Below the pieces are notes generated by a model, which was not told the DNA's origin, searched no databases, and saw nothing but the letters and a program-made list of their open reading frames with translations. This document shows positions 16,058-25,400 of a stretch of 64,000 nt of DNA, piece by piece. The first letter of the stretch is position 1; every line of letters begins with the position of its first letter. The DNA is taken from NCBI GenBank assembly GCA_017513135.1, contig JAFWDH010000023.1, forward strand, positions 124,001 to 188,000, given 5' to 3'. This DNA is from Oscillospiraceae bacterium (GTDB lineage: Bacteria > Bacillota > Clostridia > Oscillospirales > Ruminococcaceae). The translations under genes were made by a program, and so were the position numbers.

Positions 16058-17182
16058 ATGATATATCTTGATAACGCTGCTACTACAGCAGTAAGCAGCA
16101 AAGCCGCAGATGAGGCGGACAGAGTGCTCAGAGCGTGCTTCGGAAATCCGAGCTCACTGTACGCAGCCGGACTTGATTCGCAGAAGGTCCTGGACAGATC
16201 CAGAGCCGTTATCGCCAGGAAGATGGGGTGCGACCCTCAGGAACTGTTCTTTACTGCGAGCGGAACAGAGGGCAACAATCTTGCGATCCTGGGATCGGCT
16301 AGAGCCAGGAAAAACTGGGGAAACCGCGTGATAGTGAGCGGATTTGAGCATCCTTCCGTCATGAATACCGTTATGTCGCTTGAGAACGAAGGATTCGAAG
16401 TGAAGGTGATCACGCCCGGAAAAGACGGAAAGTTGGATGCCGGTGCTTTTCTCAGCAATGTTGATAAAAACACTGTCCTGGTCACATGCATGAGGGTGAA
16501 TAACGAGATCGGTACCATCAACGATTGCGCTCGTCTCGCACAGGAAGTTAAGAAGATAAATAAAAGAACAGCTTTCCACTGCGACGCCGTACAGTCTTTC
16601 GGAAAACATGAGACCGTTCTGAACGGTTCAATAGATACTCTTTCCGTTTCTGCGCATAAAGTACACGGTCCTAAAGGCATAGGAGGTCTTTATGTGAGGA
16701 AAGGATTTAATCTGGATAGAGTGTTTTTCGGCGGCGGACAGGAACGGGGACTGAGATCCGGTACGGAGAATATCGCTTATGCAGCGGCATTCGCTGAGGC
16801 AGTCTCGGAGATCGGTGATATGCGCAAGGAAGCGCAGAGGATCGCTGCACTGAAAGATATCCTCAGAGAGGAAGTCATGAAGACCGGACGGGCTGTAGTG
16901 AACAGCCCAGACGATGCTTCCCCTTATATTTTCAATTTCTCTCTTCCGGGATACAAAAGCGAAACAGTCCTTCATTTCATGGAAGAACGCGGAGTCCTTG
17001 TATCTTCAGGCTCTGCATGCGGAAGGGGCGAGAAGAGCCATACCCTCACCGCAATGGGGCTTTCAGACGAACTGGTGGATTCCGCAGTCCGTGTGAGTTT
17101 CAGTTCGCAGACACAGGAGGAAGATGTAAGACAGGCTGCTGCGCTGTTTATCGAAGCAGTCAATACTCTTCAGAGGAAATAG
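16058..17182 (+). CDS. Cysteine desulfurase, NifS/IscS family
   Basis: 374 aa PLP enzyme that removes sulfur from cysteine and holds it as a persulfide. The PLP lysine is K201 in SAHKVHGPKG; the catalytic cysteine is C321 in SSGSACGRGEKSH. The N-terminal MIYLDNAATT is typical. Because thiI starts four bases after its stop, this is most likely the NifZ-like desulfurase dedicated to 4-thiouridine synthesis rather than the general Fe-S enzyme; the pairing is known from Bacillus. A clear Shine-Dalgarno sequence is not seen before the ATG. Confidence 0.93.
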   Translation: MIYLDNAATTAVSSKAADEADRVLRACFGNPSSLYAAGLDSQKVLDRSRAVIARKMGCDPQELFFTASGTEGNNLAILGSARARKNWGNRVIVSGFEHPSVMNTVMSLENEGFEVKVITPGKDGKLDAGAFLSNVDKNTVLVTCMRVNNEIGTINDCARLAQEVKKINKRTAFHCDAVQSFGKHETVLNGSIDTLSVSAHKVHGPKGIGGLYVRKGFNLDRVFFGGGQERGLRSGTENIAYAAAFAEAVSEIGDMRKEAQRIAALKDILREEVMKTGRAVVNSPDDASPYIFNFSLPGYKSETVLHFMEERGVLVSSGSACGRGEKSHTLTAMGLSDELVDSAVRVSFSSQTQEEDVRQAAALFIEAVNTLQRK

Positions 17183-17186
17183 ACTT

Positions 17187-18380
17187 ATGGAGATCATTCT
17201 TGGAAAATACGGAGAGCTGGCGCTTAAGGGACTTAACAGGAACCAGTTCGAGAATTCCATGATCAGGACGATCAGAAAAAGGGTGGAAAGATGCGGCGAG
17301 TTCCGTGTCTATACCGCCCAGTCGACTGTATACATAGAGCCTTTGAACGAGGAAGCCGATATCGATTCTGCCTACGATGAAGTTGGAAGAGTCTTCGGCC
17401 TATCCGCATTGGTCAGGGCTGCAGTTTGCGATAAGGATCTGGATTCTGTATGCAGGACAGCGGAAGAGTATCTCGGCGGCAGATTGGACAGAGCTGTATC
17501 GTTCAAAGTCAATTCAAAGAGAGCGGACAAGAAGTTTCCGATGACTTCAATGGAACTTTCCAGAGAGGTCGGTGCATTTCTTATCGAGAAGCATCCGCAT
17601 CTGAAGGTGGAGATGAGCGAGCCCGAGGTCACCGTGATCTGCGAGATAAGAGACAGCGCGGCATATGTGCATGCCGACCAGGAACCAGGTGCAGGAGGCA
17701 TTCCCACGGGAACAGGAGGAAAGGCAGCATGCATGCTCTCCGGAGGGATCGACAGCCCGGTAGCAGCCTGGATGATGGCCAGAAGGGGCTGCGATCTCGT
17801 GTGTGTGCATTTTCAGTCTCCTCCATATACAGGGGAGAGAGCCCTTTATAAGGTCGAGCGTCTTGCCTGGAGGGTCTCCCGCTGGGCAGGAAGGGTATGC
17901 CTGTTCGAGGTGCCTTTTACCGACTGCCAGATAAGCATTAGAGACAATGCGCCTGAAGACCTGTTTACTGTATTGATGCGCAGATCCATGATGAGGATAA
18001 CGCAGGAGATAGCCTTAAAAGAGGAATGCGGTGCTATAGTTACCGGAGAAAGTCTCGGACAGGTGGCAAGCCAGACGATGAGTGCGATCAGATGCACAGA
18101 TGCAGTGGCGGATATGCCTGTGTTCCGTCCTCTTATCGGAAATGACAAGATAGAGATATCAGAATATGCCAGAAAGATAGACACGTTCGATGTGTCCATA
18201 GAACCATACGAAGACTGCTGCACGATCTTCACACCGAAGCATCCGCGCACACAGCCTGCACTTAAAGCCATAGAAGAAGCAGAACAGGGAGTCCCGGGCC
18301 TCCATGATCTCGAGAAGGAGGCGGCGGACAACAGTGTTCTGAAGGTCATACATTTTTACGATGAGGACTTTGCCTTATGA
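17187..18380 (+). CDS. thiI: tRNA 4-thiouridine synthase ThiI
   Basis: 397 aa. A ferredoxin-like/THUMP region fills the first 170 residues, then the ATP-pyrophosphatase P-loop SGGIDSPVAAWMMARRG and the C-terminal EPYEDCCTIFTPKHP. There is no rhodanese domain, as usual in Bacillota, so sulfur is expected to come directly from the neighbouring desulfurase. ThiI makes s4U8 in tRNA (a near-UV sensor) and can serve thiamine synthesis. GAGG at 17173-17176 lies in the end of the desulfurase gene. Its stop overlaps the start of cinA by four bases. Confidence 0.95.
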   Translation: MEIILGKYGELALKGLNRNQFENSMIRTIRKRVERCGEFRVYTAQSTVYIEPLNEEADIDSAYDEVGRVFGLSALVRAAVCDKDLDSVCRTAEEYLGGRLDRAVSFKVNSKRADKKFPMTSMELSREVGAFLIEKHPHLKVEMSEPEVTVICEIRDSAAYVHADQEPGAGGIPTGTGGKAACMLSGGIDSPVAAWMMARRGCDLVCVHFQSPPYTGERALYKVERLAWRVSRWAGRVCLFEVPFTDCQISIRDNAPEDLFTVLMRRSMMRITQEIALKEECGAIVTGESLGQVASQTMSAIRCTDAVADMPVFRPLIGNDKIEISEYARKIDTFDVSIEPYEDCCTIFTPKHPRTQPALKAIEEAEQGVPGLHDLEKEAADNSVLKVIHFYDEDFAL

Positions 18381-20629
18381 GTAACCGTAAGATCCAGGCC
18401 GAGATCATTTCTGTAGGAGATGAACTGCTCAACGGAAGAACAGTCAACACCAATGCTTCATTCCTTTCCAGGGAACTCCAGAAGATAGGGTTTTCTGTGA
18501 CAAATCAGACTACGGTCGCCGACAGCGCAGCAGACATACTGGCGTCTTTGCGTTCTGCTATAGGAAGAAGCAGCGTCATAGTGTATTCAGGAGGGCTCGG
18601 CCCGACTGATGATGACCTTACAAAGGAGACCATCGCAAGAGCTATCGGTATGCAGCTGGAAGAGGATCCTGAGACTCTTGAGCGTATCCGCGCTTTCTTT
18701 GAGAGCCGCGGCAGGGAGATGAAGGACAACAACCGCAAACAGGCAATGATCCCTAAAGGAGCCACGATCCTGGAGAATGATAACGGGACCGCGCCCGGCA
18801 TCTTCATCAGAAAGGGAAGCCAGGTAATCATCATGCTCCCGGGACCTCCGCACGAGCTGGAGCCGATGTTCAGGGAAAAGGCGGCTCCTCTGCTGATTGA
18901 AATGTCAGGACAAAAGATATTCAGCAGGACACTCGGAGTCGCCGGCATCGGAGAATCCGAACTTGAAGATCTTATAAAGGATTGCCTGTACGGCGATGAT
19001 CCGCATGCCGCGCTTTATGCGAAGGAAGGAGAGGTCGAGATCTGCATCACTTCCTTCGGCGATACGGAAGCCGATGCTGAAGCGAAGGCTGATGAGCTTA
19101 CAGGTGTGCTCAGAGAGAAGCTCGGTGACAGGATATATACCGAGAACGGGGAGAACCTGGCAGAAGCCACTGTCAGGAAACTGCTCGAGAAAAAGCAGAG
19201 AGTCGCGTATGCTGAGAGCTGCACGGGCGGAATGATCGCTGAAATGACGACGGATGTTCCCGGATCTTCCAGCGTTTTTGAATACGGAATCACCTCCTAC
19301 GGAGACTGGGTAAAGAATGCGAGCCTTGGAGTAGACGGAAGTCTGCTGAAGAAGTACACGGCAATAAGCCCGGTGGTGGCTGCCGAAATGGCCAGAGGAG
19401 CGAGAAAGAACGGCAGGGCAACATACGGAATAGGCGTGACCGGAATAGCAGGTCCCGGTATCGAACCCTATCTCGACAAAGAGGTGGGTGAGGTATATAT
19501 CGCTGTATGCGACAGGAAAAATACGGTCGTAAAGGGATTCCGTTTCGGGGACAGGAGAAACCGCAGGAACATAAGGCTGCTTTCGGCGAAGAATGCATTG
19601 GATATGCTGCGGTTGTTCATGGATGGGAAGCCGATCGAGGGCGGCGTTGAATTTTCGAACAGGAAGATCGCCGACCCTGAGCATAAAGACGATCCGAGAA
19701 GTCTTGCCGGCCTTTTTGCAAGAAAAGCCGTGAGCATGCTGATCGTAGGCAGTATAGCGGCTGCAGCAGGCTTTTACGGCATAAAGCACGTTCAGGCAAT
19801 GAGCGACCGTGTAACGTACGACCGGATGGAAAACGAATACTCGGAAAGCGTCAGGACAGACGATGGCAGACCGGAAGCTTTTTCACGGCTCGCTGATGAG
19901 AATATCGATTTCTGCGGATGGATCAGCAACGCTACCGGCGATATAGATTCAGTTGTGGTTGAGAGCAGAGGCGATGATTTCTATATCAGACATGACTTTT
20001 ATAAGGGAGTGAACAGACTCGGCTGCACGGAGGCTTCCACGGCCATACTGACAGACGAGGACTTCCCGAGAAATCTTGCTGTCAGATCATCTGCCCAGGG
20101 GAAAGAGGTCCTGTTTTATCATCTCCCTGATTACCGAGACATCGATTATGCCGCGGCAAATCAGACGATCACGTATTACGGAAAGGATTTCACGGCGAAG
20201 TATAAGGTGATCTCAGCGTTCCTTCTGGACGAGAATGAAGGACTGAACGACCTTTTCTTCAGAAACGACCTTTCTGCGGATGAGGATTATTTTGAATACG
20301 TGATCAACCTGAAGATGAGATCTTTCTTCGATTCAAACTGTGCTATAACGGATGATGAGCATTTTATCACGCTGTATGCACCGTGCGATGACTGGGAAGG
20401 TGCGGTCTTCGTAGTATGCGGGTGCCTTGTCGAGGAAGGCGAAGCTGAGAATTCCTTCCTGTCAGAAAATGACGTTGTCCTATATCCTGACACCTGGTAT
20501 GAGAGAAAAGGCACTCAGAGCGGCATCAATGTCAGCGCTGAGGCTGACCGCTGGTATGAATGGATCATAAACAACAGCGAAGAAAAGAAACTGCGCGAGC
20601 AGGAGAATAACGGAGAAGATCATAGCTGA
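18377..20629 (+). CDS. cinA: CinA fused to a transmembrane segment and a degenerate sortase B domain
   Basis: 750 aa, against about 415 for ordinary CinA. Residues 1-170 are the MoCF-like domain (SVGDELLNGRTVNTN, YSGGLGPTDDD, LPGPPHEL); residues 255-415 are the PncC nicotinamide-nucleotide amidase domain with AESCTGG (S281) and GVTGIAGPG. A basic stretch RSLAGLFARK then leads into one membrane span (about 451-470). Residues 497-690 match class B sortases: FSRLADENIDFCGWIS, DDFYIRHDF, LFYH (H582 at the catalytic His position) and FITLYAPC (C670 at the catalytic Cys). The catalytic Arg position seems to be V677. Frame is unbroken throughout. The sortase half would lie outside the cell, the CinA half inside. 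The neighbours are thiI (overlap) and a membrane parvulin (2-base gap). Confidence 0.88.
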   Translation: MSNRKIQAEIISVGDELLNGRTVNTNASFLSRELQKIGFSVTNQTTVADSAADILASLRSAIGRSSVIVYSGGLGPTDDDLTKETIARAIGMQLEEDPETLERIRAFFESRGREMKDNNRKQAMIPKGATILENDNGTAPGIFIRKGSQVIIMLPGPPHELEPMFREKAAPLLIEMSGQKIFSRTLGVAGIGESELEDLIKDCLYGDDPHAALYAKEGEVEICITSFGDTEADAEAKADELTGVLREKLGDRIYTENGENLAEATVRKLLEKKQRVAYAESCTGGMIAEMTTDVPGSSSVFEYGITSYGDWVKNASLGVDGSLLKKYTAISPVVAAEMARGARKNGRATYGIGVTGIAGPGIEPYLDKEVGEVYIAVCDRKNTVVKGFRFGDRRNRRNIRLLSAKNALDMLRLFMDGKPIEGGVEFSNRKIADPEHKDDPRSLAGLFARKAVSMLIVGSIAAAAGFYGIKHVQAMSDRVTYDRMENEYSESVRTDDGRPEAFSRLADENIDFCGWISNATGDIDSVVVESRGDDFYIRHDFYKGVNRLGCTEASTAILTDEDFPRNLAVRSSAQGKEVLFYHLPDYRDIDYAAANQTITYYGKDFTAKYKVISAFLLDENEGLNDLFFRNDLSADEDYFEYVINLKMRSFFDSNCAITDDEHFITLYAPCDDWEGAVFVVCGCLVEEGEAENSFLSENDVVLYPDTWYERKGTQSGINVSAEADRWYEWIINNSEEKKLREQENNGEDHS

Positions 20630-20631
20630 TT

Positions 20632-21744
20632 ATGGCTTCAGATACTAAGACGAAAAAGAAAAAAGCAGAAAACGGACTGCAGACGAAGACAAACAAAAAG
20701 CAGCTGATAATGAGGGCCGGAGCGGCGCTGATCCTTCTGGCCGTGCTTGCCGGTATCATTATGCCTCTTTACAACCCGGGAAGCCCGATCAAGAACCGTA
20801 AAAAGGTAATGACTGTCAATTCGCATGACATATCAGCTGATGAATTCGAGTACTTTCTCTCAAATGAGATATCGAGGTACGTGAATTATTACGGAGGAAG
20901 CTATTTCGCAGATAAAAAGAATATGTCCGATCTGCTGAATTATGTTTCCGAGGAGATAACCTTTTACTATGCGTTCCTGGACTGGGCAGAAGAGAACGGA
21001 TACGGTCAGAGTCAGGAACAGAAGGACGCTGTAACCGCAAAACTTCAGGAATCCAAGTCGCAGTTTGAGAACGAAGAGAAATACCGCGAGTACCTTGACA
21101 GTATCTATGCTACGGAAAAGGTGCTGTTTGACACAGAGTGCATGTTTGACAGTCTCAATGATTTTTATGATCATCTGACTGATCCGGTAAACGGCCCTTA
21201 TGCGGAAAGTGCCCGGAAACTGGCGGAAGACCCGGAGAGTTTCAATATCTACGGAGCAAAGCACATTCTGTTCCTGCTTAACGAGCAGACTGATGGAGAA
21301 GGAAGAACAGATGAACAGACGAAAGCTCTGGCAGAGGACGTACTGAAACAGATAAGAGACGGCGCAGATTTCGATGAGCTTATGAAGGAGTACGGCGAAG
21401 ATCCGGGGATGGCTGAGCACCCGGAGGGCTATACATTTACCGACAGAGAATTTGTCGAAGAATTCTACAATGCGACGGCTGCAATGGAAATAGGAGAGGT
21501 CAGCGGGCTGGTTAGATCCAGCTACGGATATCACATCATAAAGAGGATCGAGCCTGATATAGATGAAGCAGCTCAGAAGATCGTGATGAAACTCTACGGA
21601 ACAGAAATAGATTCTCATGTCGCCGCTGCGGATGTGAAACTGAGCAGAGGGTTTGACAGCATTGAATACAATGACTTCAGGATATCTGCCGTATACCCGG
21701 CAGATACAGCAGGAACCGGCAATGCTGAACAGGACGCTTCCTGA
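20632..21744 (+). CDS. Membrane-anchored parvulin-type peptidyl-prolyl isomerase
   Basis: 370 aa. A lysine-rich N-terminus is followed by one membrane span at about residues 27-46, and the rest should be outside the cell. The parvulin domain is at about 205-310: AKHILFLLNE, GADFDELMKEYGEDPGM, GEVSGLVRSSYGYHIIKR. The middle part resembles the SurA/PrsA N-terminal chaperone region. PrsA-type foldases help exported proteins fold; here there is no lipobox, so it is anchored by a helix, not a lipid. It begins two bases after the cinA-sortase stop, with GGAG about 15 bases upstream, so both are probably co-expressed at the same membrane face. Confidence 0.85.
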   Translation: MASDTKTKKKKAENGLQTKTNKKQLIMRAGAALILLAVLAGIIMPLYNPGSPIKNRKKVMTVNSHDISADEFEYFLSNEISRYVNYYGGSYFADKKNMSDLLNYVSEEITFYYAFLDWAEENGYGQSQEQKDAVTAKLQESKSQFENEEKYREYLDSIYATEKVLFDTECMFDSLNDFYDHLTDPVNGPYAESARKLAEDPESFNIYGAKHILFLLNEQTDGEGRTDEQTKALAEDVLKQIRDGADFDELMKEYGEDPGMAEHPEGYTFTDREFVEEFYNATAAMEIGEVSGLVRSSYGYHIIKRIEPDIDEAAQKIVMKLYGTEIDSHVAAADVKLSRGFDSIEYNDFRISAVYPADTAGTGNAEQDAS

Positions 21745-21751
21745 GTAACGG

Positions 21752-21799
21752 AATAAGTAAGAATGCCTCCGCTCTTATGCGGAGGCATTCTTACTTATT
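21752..21799. terminator. Bidirectional terminator
   Basis: Perfect 21-bp stem 21752-21772 / 21779-21799 with a six-base loop TCTTAT. It lies between convergent genes (parvulin and sirtuin) and has T-rich ends in both directions. Confidence 0.9.
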
Positions 21800-21853
21800 G
21801 AAATAATAAAAACGTGGCATGAGACCGAGCAGTATCAGAAGCGGATCACGGGA

Positions 21854-22579
21854 TCAGATATCCAGCTTTGAAAAAACGCTGTCTATTCCTTCCGTTATCA
21901 CAAGATCTGCAGAGCTGTCAGCAGAGGTAGCGGAGAGGTTTACTATAGCCAGTTTAGAGGTCCTGGGAAGATAGTTGATAAAACTTGCAGCCGGATAGAC
22001 AGAGAGCGATGTGCCTCCTATAATGAGCAGATCACAGTTCGCGATGCGGTAGATGGCGTCCGAGATGCAGTCTCCGTCCAGAGGCTCCTCATAAAGGACT
22101 ACATCAGGCTTTACCACCCCTCCGCATTCGGAACATCTGGGAACTCCTTCTGTAGAGAGGATATACGATAACGGATACGGTTTCTGACAATCAGTGCAAT
22201 GATTCCGGAGCACGCTTCCGTGCAGCTCGATGACATTCCTGCTTCCGGCAGCCTGATGCAATCCGTCTATGTTCTGGGTTATGACTGCATCCAGTTTGCC
22301 TTTCTGCTCCATTTCGGCCAGCTTTATATGCGCAGCGTTCGGTTTGGCGTCCGGGTACAGCATTACGCTGCGGTAAAAATCATAGAACTCTTCCGTGTGC
22401 CTGAGGAAAAAAGAGTGGGAGAGCATTGTCTCAGCAGGGTAGCGGAACCGTCTGTTGTAGATACCTGTGCTGCTTCTGAAATCAGGGATTCCGGAAGGGA
22501 CGCTGACGCCTGCGCCTCCAAAGAAAACGATTCTTGAAGACCGGCGTATAAGATCATTCAGTTCGGAAACGGATCCCAT
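21854..22579 (-). CDS. cobB: Sirtuin, NAD-dependent protein deacylase
   Basis: 241 aa, typical bacterial sirtuin length. NAD-binding and catalytic motifs are GAGVSVPSGIPDFRS, TQNIDGLH and the catalytic histidine in ELHGS; the zinc site is CTDCQKP with CSECGG. It removes acyl groups from lysines using NAD. The gene starts one base after the stop of the zinc-ribbon membrane protein gene, so the two are one transcript. GTSLSVYPAASF near the C-terminus is also family-typical. Confidence 0.95.
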   Translation of the reverse strand: MGSVSELNDLIRRSSRIVFFGGAGVSVPSGIPDFRSSTGIYNRRFRYPAETMLSHSFFLRHTEEFYDFYRSVMLYPDAKPNAAHIKLAEMEQKGKLDAVITQNIDGLHQAAGSRNVIELHGSVLRNHCTDCQKPYPLSYILSTEGVPRCSECGGVVKPDVVLYEEPLDGDCISDAIYRIANCDLLIIGGTSLSVYPAASFINYLPRTSKLAIVNLSATSADSSADLVITEGIDSVFSKLDI

Positions 22580-22580
22580 T

Positions 22581-23585
22581 TTAGTTCATTCCTTCCTGTC
22601 TCGAAAACACTACGTCATAGTAGTCTGTCATTGTTTCGTTATAGTACTCGCGCAGGATCAGCGACGAAAAATCAAGGCCGAGAATATACCGTCTGTATAC
22701 CATAGTATTTCCATCACTATCAGTATAACTAACTCTGAGTGAAGATGTTTCAAGCTCGAGATGCAGATCTCCTGTCTGGCTTGCCGTCAGAGTCCATGTC
22801 TGCGGATCATATGTTTCACGATCGTTCGGTGAGGTCCATATCTCACTGGTGAATGTGCCGTCTTTTCCGACAGTCAGAATCTCACATGAAGGATACTCCT
22901 TGCCGGAATAGATAAATGTATCGCTTAACCATCTGCCGCGCAGAAAATCCATGTATGCAGTTTCTTTAGCGGCTTCATCCTGCTGCCTGGCCTGCACGAG
23001 AGGCACTACTATCATGAACACGCTGAGGATTACAGATATCAGAAACAGCAAAGTCACGACAACTGCGATGATCCTGCCTCTGTTGACATGGGCGATCCCT
23101 TCATTGTTCTTTACGCTTACGCTTACGATCCTAAAGTTTTTCTTCTCCGCGCTTGTGTCAGGCGAGTCATCTGAAACAGAATCATTGTTTTCACCGGAAA
23201 CAGGCTCCTCATCAGAGGTCTCAGCCCAGGGCAAGGCAGCACCGGGATCCTCATCGTGTTCTGATGCACTGATATCGGCAGGCGCGGTGTCAGACGGGGC
23301 ATCATTATTGTCATCTTCGTGATGCGCATCAACTGATGAGCTTGGATATGATCTCGATTCAGACAGTACAGACAAAGAGGAATCACTGGCAGATGGGATA
23401 TCATCATCCAGATCAGGAACATCAGGAAGCCCCGCGTCTTCCAGCATAGAGGAAAGAGCGGAAAGGGTGCCGCGGACTTCGCTGTCCTGATCACCTGATG
23501 TATCCAGAATCAGATCGCTTCCGCATATACTGCAGAAATCTTCTTTGTCGCTGAGGACATGTCCGCAGCCGGTACAAATACGCAT
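22581..23585 (-). CDS. Zinc-ribbon single-span membrane protein
   Basis: 334 aa of unknown function. Residues 1-25 form a zinc ribbon (MRICTGCGHVLS and FCSICGSDL). Residues 30-165 are a low-complexity linker rich in Ser, Asp and Glu. One membrane span (about RGRIIAVVVTLLFLISVILS, near 170-195) is followed by a C-terminal domain of about 130 residues with several predicted beta strands (RGRWLSDTFIYSGKEY, WTLTASQTGDLHLELETS). The ribbon and linker would be cytoplasmic and the beta domain outside. Such zinc-ribbon/TM proteins are common in Clostridia. Co-transcribed with the sirtuin; the reason is unknown. Confidence 0.75.
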   Translation of the reverse strand: MRICTGCGHVLSDKEDFCSICGSDLILDTSGDQDSEVRGTLSALSSMLEDAGLPDVPDLDDDIPSASDSSLSVLSESRSYPSSSVDAHHEDDNNDAPSDTAPADISASEHDEDPGAALPWAETSDEEPVSGENNDSVSDDSPDTSAEKKNFRIVSVSVKNNEGIAHVNRGRIIAVVVTLLFLISVILSVFMIVVPLVQARQQDEAAKETAYMDFLRGRWLSDTFIYSGKEYPSCEILTVGKDGTFTSEIWTSPNDRETYDPQTWTLTASQTGDLHLELETSSLRVSYTDSDGNTMVYRRYILGLDFSSLILREYYNETMTDYYDVVFSRQEGMN

Positions 23586-23627
23586 ACGATGATTTGTCTC
23601 CCTGGAGATGACTATTTTGAATGTGTA

Positions 23628-23649
23628 AAGGGCCGGCGATCCGGCCCTT
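23628..23649 (-). terminator. Hairpin after argS
   Basis: 9-bp stem AAGGGCCGG (23628-23636) / CCGGCCCTT (23641-23649) with a four-base loop, just beyond the argS stop on the minus strand; only a short T tract follows. Confidence 0.6.
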
Positions 23650-23657
23650 AATGCATA

Positions 23658-25400
23658 TCACATTACTTCCGGTACTGAAACTCCCAGAATGGTGAGGCAG
23701 TTAGCTATGACCTGCTTTGCGGCAACACACAGAGCGGTCCTCGAAAGGGTCAGAGAACGGTCGCCGGAGTCTTTCACACGGCACACAGTGTAGAAACGGT
23801 GGAAAAGAGTAGCAGTGTCAGTGGCAAACCTTGTGATCCTTGAGGGATCGTACTCTCTGGCCGCCGCGATGATCTCTGATGGGAAAGAACCGATCTTTCT
23901 GATCAGAGCCTTTTCTTCCTCGGTGGCCAAGAGACTTGCGTCCAGCCCTTCCTTTCCGTCTGTAGGATATCCGTCCGAAACAAGGGCTCTGAGAACGCTG
24001 CACATACGCGCATGAGCATACTGGACATAGTAAACAGGATTGTCCTTTTCCTGTTTGACTGCGAGATCAAGATCAAATTCGAAATGAGATGACGGCTCTC
24101 TGAGGTTGAAGAAGAATCTCACAGCATCTATCGGAACTTCATCAAGAAGATCTGTGAGAGTTATGGCCTTTCCGGTCCTCTTGCTCATCCTGACGGGCTT
24201 TCCGTCGCTGACGAGCTCTACAAGCTGCATAAGGACTATGTCGAGCAGGTTTCCGTTAAGACCTACAGCATCCAGACTCGCTTTCAGGCGGTTTACATGA
24301 CCGTGATGATCTGCCCCCCATACATTGATGACTCTGTCAAAGCCGCGCATAAAGAATTTATTGTAGTGGTAAGCGATATCTGAGGCGAAGTATGTATAGA
24401 ATCCGTTTGAGCGGCGAAGGACATCGTCCTTAAGCTCAAGCTTTTCTACTTCTTCTTCCGTCTTCCCCTGAGCAAGATAGAGTGCCTTGAGATATTTCGA
24501 TGTCTTCAGCCAGACAGCTCCGTCTTTCTCATACAAGGCGCCGTTTTCTTCAAGGATCGACATGATCTTGTCGACCGTGCCGTCTTCATACAGAGAGCTT
24601 TCATGGAACCAGACATCATAGTGGATACCGTACTTCTCCATAGTCTCCCTTAGACCGGCTATATTTCTCGGAAGGGCGTATCCTACCAGGGCGTCCCTGA
24701 GTTTCTCGTCATCATCCGGGTAAAGATCTGTCCCGTTGAGTTCGGCAAAAGAACGCGCGTGCACTGAGATGTCTTCTCCCTTGTAACCGTCTTCGGGGAA
24801 GGGGTATGAGGGATCGGTGATCTGACGGTATCTTGCAGCAAGGCTGTCTCCGAACTTCTTGATCTGATTTCCGGTGTCGTTGATGTAGAACTCCCTTTCA
24901 ACGACATATCCGGCGCGATCGAGGACGCTGGCGAGGACATCGCCTATTGCTCCGCCTCTCGCATTTCCCAGATGCATCGGTCCTGTGGGGTTCGCAGAAA
25001 CGAACTCCACCTGAACTTTTTTCCCTTCGCCGTAACCGGTGCGCCCGTAATCGTCTCCTCTTTCAACGGCAGACGAAATGACATCATTGTAATACTGCGG
25101 TCCGTAAAACAGATTTATGAAACCGGGCCCGGCGATCTCGATCTTGCAGAAAGGTGTCCCGTCAAGTTTGACAGAGTCCGCGATCTCCTGAGCTATAGCT
25201 CTCGGGCTCATATGATACGCCCTGGCAGAAGCCATCGCAAAGTTAGAGGCAAGATCTCCATGCGTGGAATCTGCAGGGACTTCTATATTGAAGTCGGGAA
25301 GGTCTGACTGAGGAAGTTTCCCGCTTTGCATGGCAGACTCTGCAGCGTCAGCGATCAGTTTGCGAGCGATATCCATCGCTTCTCTCTGAGGATTAAGCAT
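23658..25400 (-). CDS. argS: Arginyl-tRNA synthetase
   Basis: 580 aa class I synthetase. The N-terminal Add1 region precedes the HIGH-type motif ANPTGPMHLGNARGG; the KMSKS-type motif is VRMSKRTGKA. The C-terminal anticodon-binding DALR domain ends in GVSVPEVM. It charges tRNA-Arg in the cytoplasm. The start overlaps the end of the DUF1934 gene by eight bases; a second in-frame ATG eight codons later is possible. The DUF1934-argS pairing is also found in Bacillus (ywiB-argS). Confidence 0.97.
   Translation of the reverse strand: MLNPQREAMDIARKLIADAAESAMQSGKLPQSDLPDFNIEVPADSTHGDLASNFAMASARAYHMSPRAIAQEIADSVKLDGTPFCKIEIAGPGFINLFYGPQYYNDVISSAVERGDDYGRTGYGEGKKVQVEFVSANPTGPMHLGNARGGAIGDVLASVLDRAGYVVEREFYINDTGNQIKKFGDSLAARYRQITDPSYPFPEDGYKGEDISVHARSFAELNGTDLYPDDDEKLRDALVGYALPRNIAGLRETMEKYGIHYDVWFHESSLYEDGTVDKIMSILEENGALYEKDGAVWLKTSKYLKALYLAQGKTEEEVEKLELKDDVLRRSNGFYTYFASDIAYHYNKFFMRGFDRVINVWGADHHGHVNRLKASLDAVGLNGNLLDIVLMQLVELVSDGKPVRMSKRTGKAITLTDLLDEVPIDAVRFFFNLREPSSHFEFDLDLAVKQEKDNPVYYVQYAHARMCSVLRALVSDGYPTDGKEGLDASLLATEEEKALIRKIGSFPSEIIAAAREYDPSRITRFATDTATLFHRFYTVCRVKDSGDRSLTLSRTALCVAAKQVIANCLTILGVSVPEVM

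Noticed and set aside
18905-19789. 294-codon minus-strand frame across cinA
   Set aside because: Antisense to the PncC domain and the membrane helix; no start signals and no domain.
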